DNA of 14,016 nucleotides, taken from the NCBI GenBank assembly GCA_002424845.1, contig DILD01000074.1:1-14016 (forward strand), given 5' to 3'. Shown one piece after another: positions 13,242-14,016 of this stretch (positions are counted from its first letter, which is position 1; every line of letters starts with the position of its first letter). This DNA comes from Thiobacillus denitrificans. Its GTDB lineage: Bacteria > Pseudomonadota > Gammaproteobacteria > Burkholderiales > Thiobacillaceae. The notes beneath the pieces were generated by a model, which had not been told where the DNA came from, ran no database searches, and worked only from the letters and a program-made list of their open reading frames with translations. Both the position numbers and the translations under genes were made by a program.

Positions 13242-14016
13242 CATTCCCGGCGAGCGTGTGCGCACACGCTGGACAGTGCCACCAGCGCCCGTGCCTGGGC
13301 TTCGCAGGCGTCGCGCGCGTGTATATCCAGCGAGGCCGTCCAGGCTTCCGGCAATGCGGCCTGTCCATAATGCGCGCCGGCCAGCATGCCGGCGATGGCG
13401 CCGGTGGTGTCGGCGTCGCCACCCTGATTGACCACGGCGATCAGACATTCTTCGAAGGAGGCGGTGGTGAAAAAATGATGGAAGACGGTGCGCAGGGTGT
13501 CGACTACATACCCCGAAGCCTGGCCGTTGTAGTGGTTGAAGCGGAAATTGGGGTGGATCCGGATCAATTCGCGGGTGATTTCATGCAGCACGACCTTGTC
13601 GGCGCCGAGAAGCGCCCGGTGCAGCATGCGACCGATGCTCAGGCAGGCGCTGTCGGAAAGGGGATGGTGGTGGGTGAGACGGGCCTGTTCGAGGGCACAG
13701 CGTTGCAGACGCTGGTCATCCCCCAGGGTAAAGAAAGCGACCGGCGCCATGCGCATGACCGCTCCGTTGCCGGCGTCCCATTCGTTGCAGGGGGTTTCGA
13801 GGACGCCGTTGAGCAGGTAGTTGCGGATACCCTTGCGGCAGGTGGAACCGATATCGATCGGCTTGCCCTTCATCCAGGCGACAAAGTTGTCGGCGATTCC
13901 CCGCAGATCCCAATCCCTTGCGGTGATCAGGGCGCGGGCGATGCACAGGGACATTTCCGTGTCGTCGGTCACATGCCCCGGCTTCAGGCCAAGCCAGCCA
14001 CCGCCACGGATCTTGC
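13241..14016 (-). CDS. draG: ADP-ribosyl-[dinitrogen reductase] hydrolase, DraG-like (5' end outside window)
   Basis: The minus-strand frame stays open to the window edge and gives 257 residues, missing perhaps 40 at the N-terminus. A GTG at 13972 is an internal codon, because the upstream residues GGGWLGLKPGHV fit the family. DraG hallmarks are TDDTEMSL (T16, D17, D18 of the visible part), GNGAVMRMAPVAFF, a THHHPLSD segment, GQASGYVVDTLRTVFHHFF and the C-terminal NQGGDADTTGAIAGMLAGAHYG (D200, D202, T203). The aspartates and threonines bind the two metal ions. DraG removes ADP-ribose from an arginine of the nitrogenase iron protein NifH and so restores its activity after ammonium or darkness. 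A general ADP-ribosylglycohydrolase of the same fold is the alternative. draT and nif genes, if present, lie outside the window. Confidence 0.9.
   Translation of the reverse strand, partial: KIRGGGWLGLKPGHVTDDTEMSLCIARALITARDWDLRGIADNFVAWMKGKPIDIGSTCRKGIRNYLLNGVLETPCNEWDAGNGAVMRMAPVAFFTLGDDQRLQRCALEQARLTHHHPLSDSACLSIGRMLHRALLGADKVVLHEITRELIRIHPNFRFNHYNGQASGYVVDTLRTVFHHFFTTASFEECLIAVVNQGGDADTTGAIAGMLAGAHYGQAALPEAWTASLDIHARDACEAQARALVALSSVCAHARRE

Noticed and set aside
1..14016. CRISPR array, insertion sequence or phage module
   Set aside because: I saw no spaced direct repeats, transposase or integrase motifs, or structural phage genes on either strand.

Overview
The window is a GC-rich, gene-dense stretch of chromosome, most likely from a betaproteobacterium (inference). 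The support is a GroEL tail ending in a GGM-rich run, ubiquitous high-GC proteobacterial families, and the pairing of a nap operon with a DUF4212/VC_2705-type symporter and a draG-type gene. No integrase, transposase, insertion sequence, CRISPR array or phage gene is visible, so it reads as ordinary chromosome rather than an accessory island.

Layout, left to right. (1) 1-477: the 3' part of groEL, closed by a strong terminator. (2) 578-6010: a complete periplasmic nitrate reductase operon in the order napD-napA-napG-napH-napB, with a good sigma70-type promoter and two small inverted repeats before it and a large hairpin between napA and napG. It has no napC, so quinol electrons should enter through the NapGH iron-sulfur module and reach NapA through the dihaem NapB. 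(3) 6021-6063: two tandem hairpins between convergent genes, then a minus-strand VC0807-type membrane protein of unknown function (6074-6772). (4) Divergent from it, a four-gene block on the plus strand: a cNMP-like/CBS/DUF294 putative nucleotidyltransferase (6950-8839), a DEDDh 3'-5' exonuclease (8836-9531), a DUF4212 small subunit (9638-9901) and a large sodium:solute symporter (9901-12009). The first two overlap by 4 nt and the last two by 1 nt. The symporter pair has its own promoter with a palindrome across it. (5) A bidirectional terminator, a minus-strand TPR protein (12086-12664), a plus-strand 99-residue membrane protein (12766-13065), a tRNA-Phe gene with promoter and terminator (13088-13241), and a minus-strand draG-like ADP-ribosylglycohydrolase running off the right edge.

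How it works together: the nap block supports periplasmic nitrate respiration or redox balancing. The symporter block probably takes up a small carboxylate such as acetate, with the DUF294/CBS protein as a candidate regulator. DraG points to post-translational control of nitrogenase, making this a possible nitrate-reducing diazotroph, although no nif gene is in view. None of the systems looks wholly new. The parts most worth following are the unexplained symporter-linked signalling pair, the long periplasmic insert in the symporter, the long epsilonproteobacterial-style NapA, and several undescribed inverted repeats in control regions.
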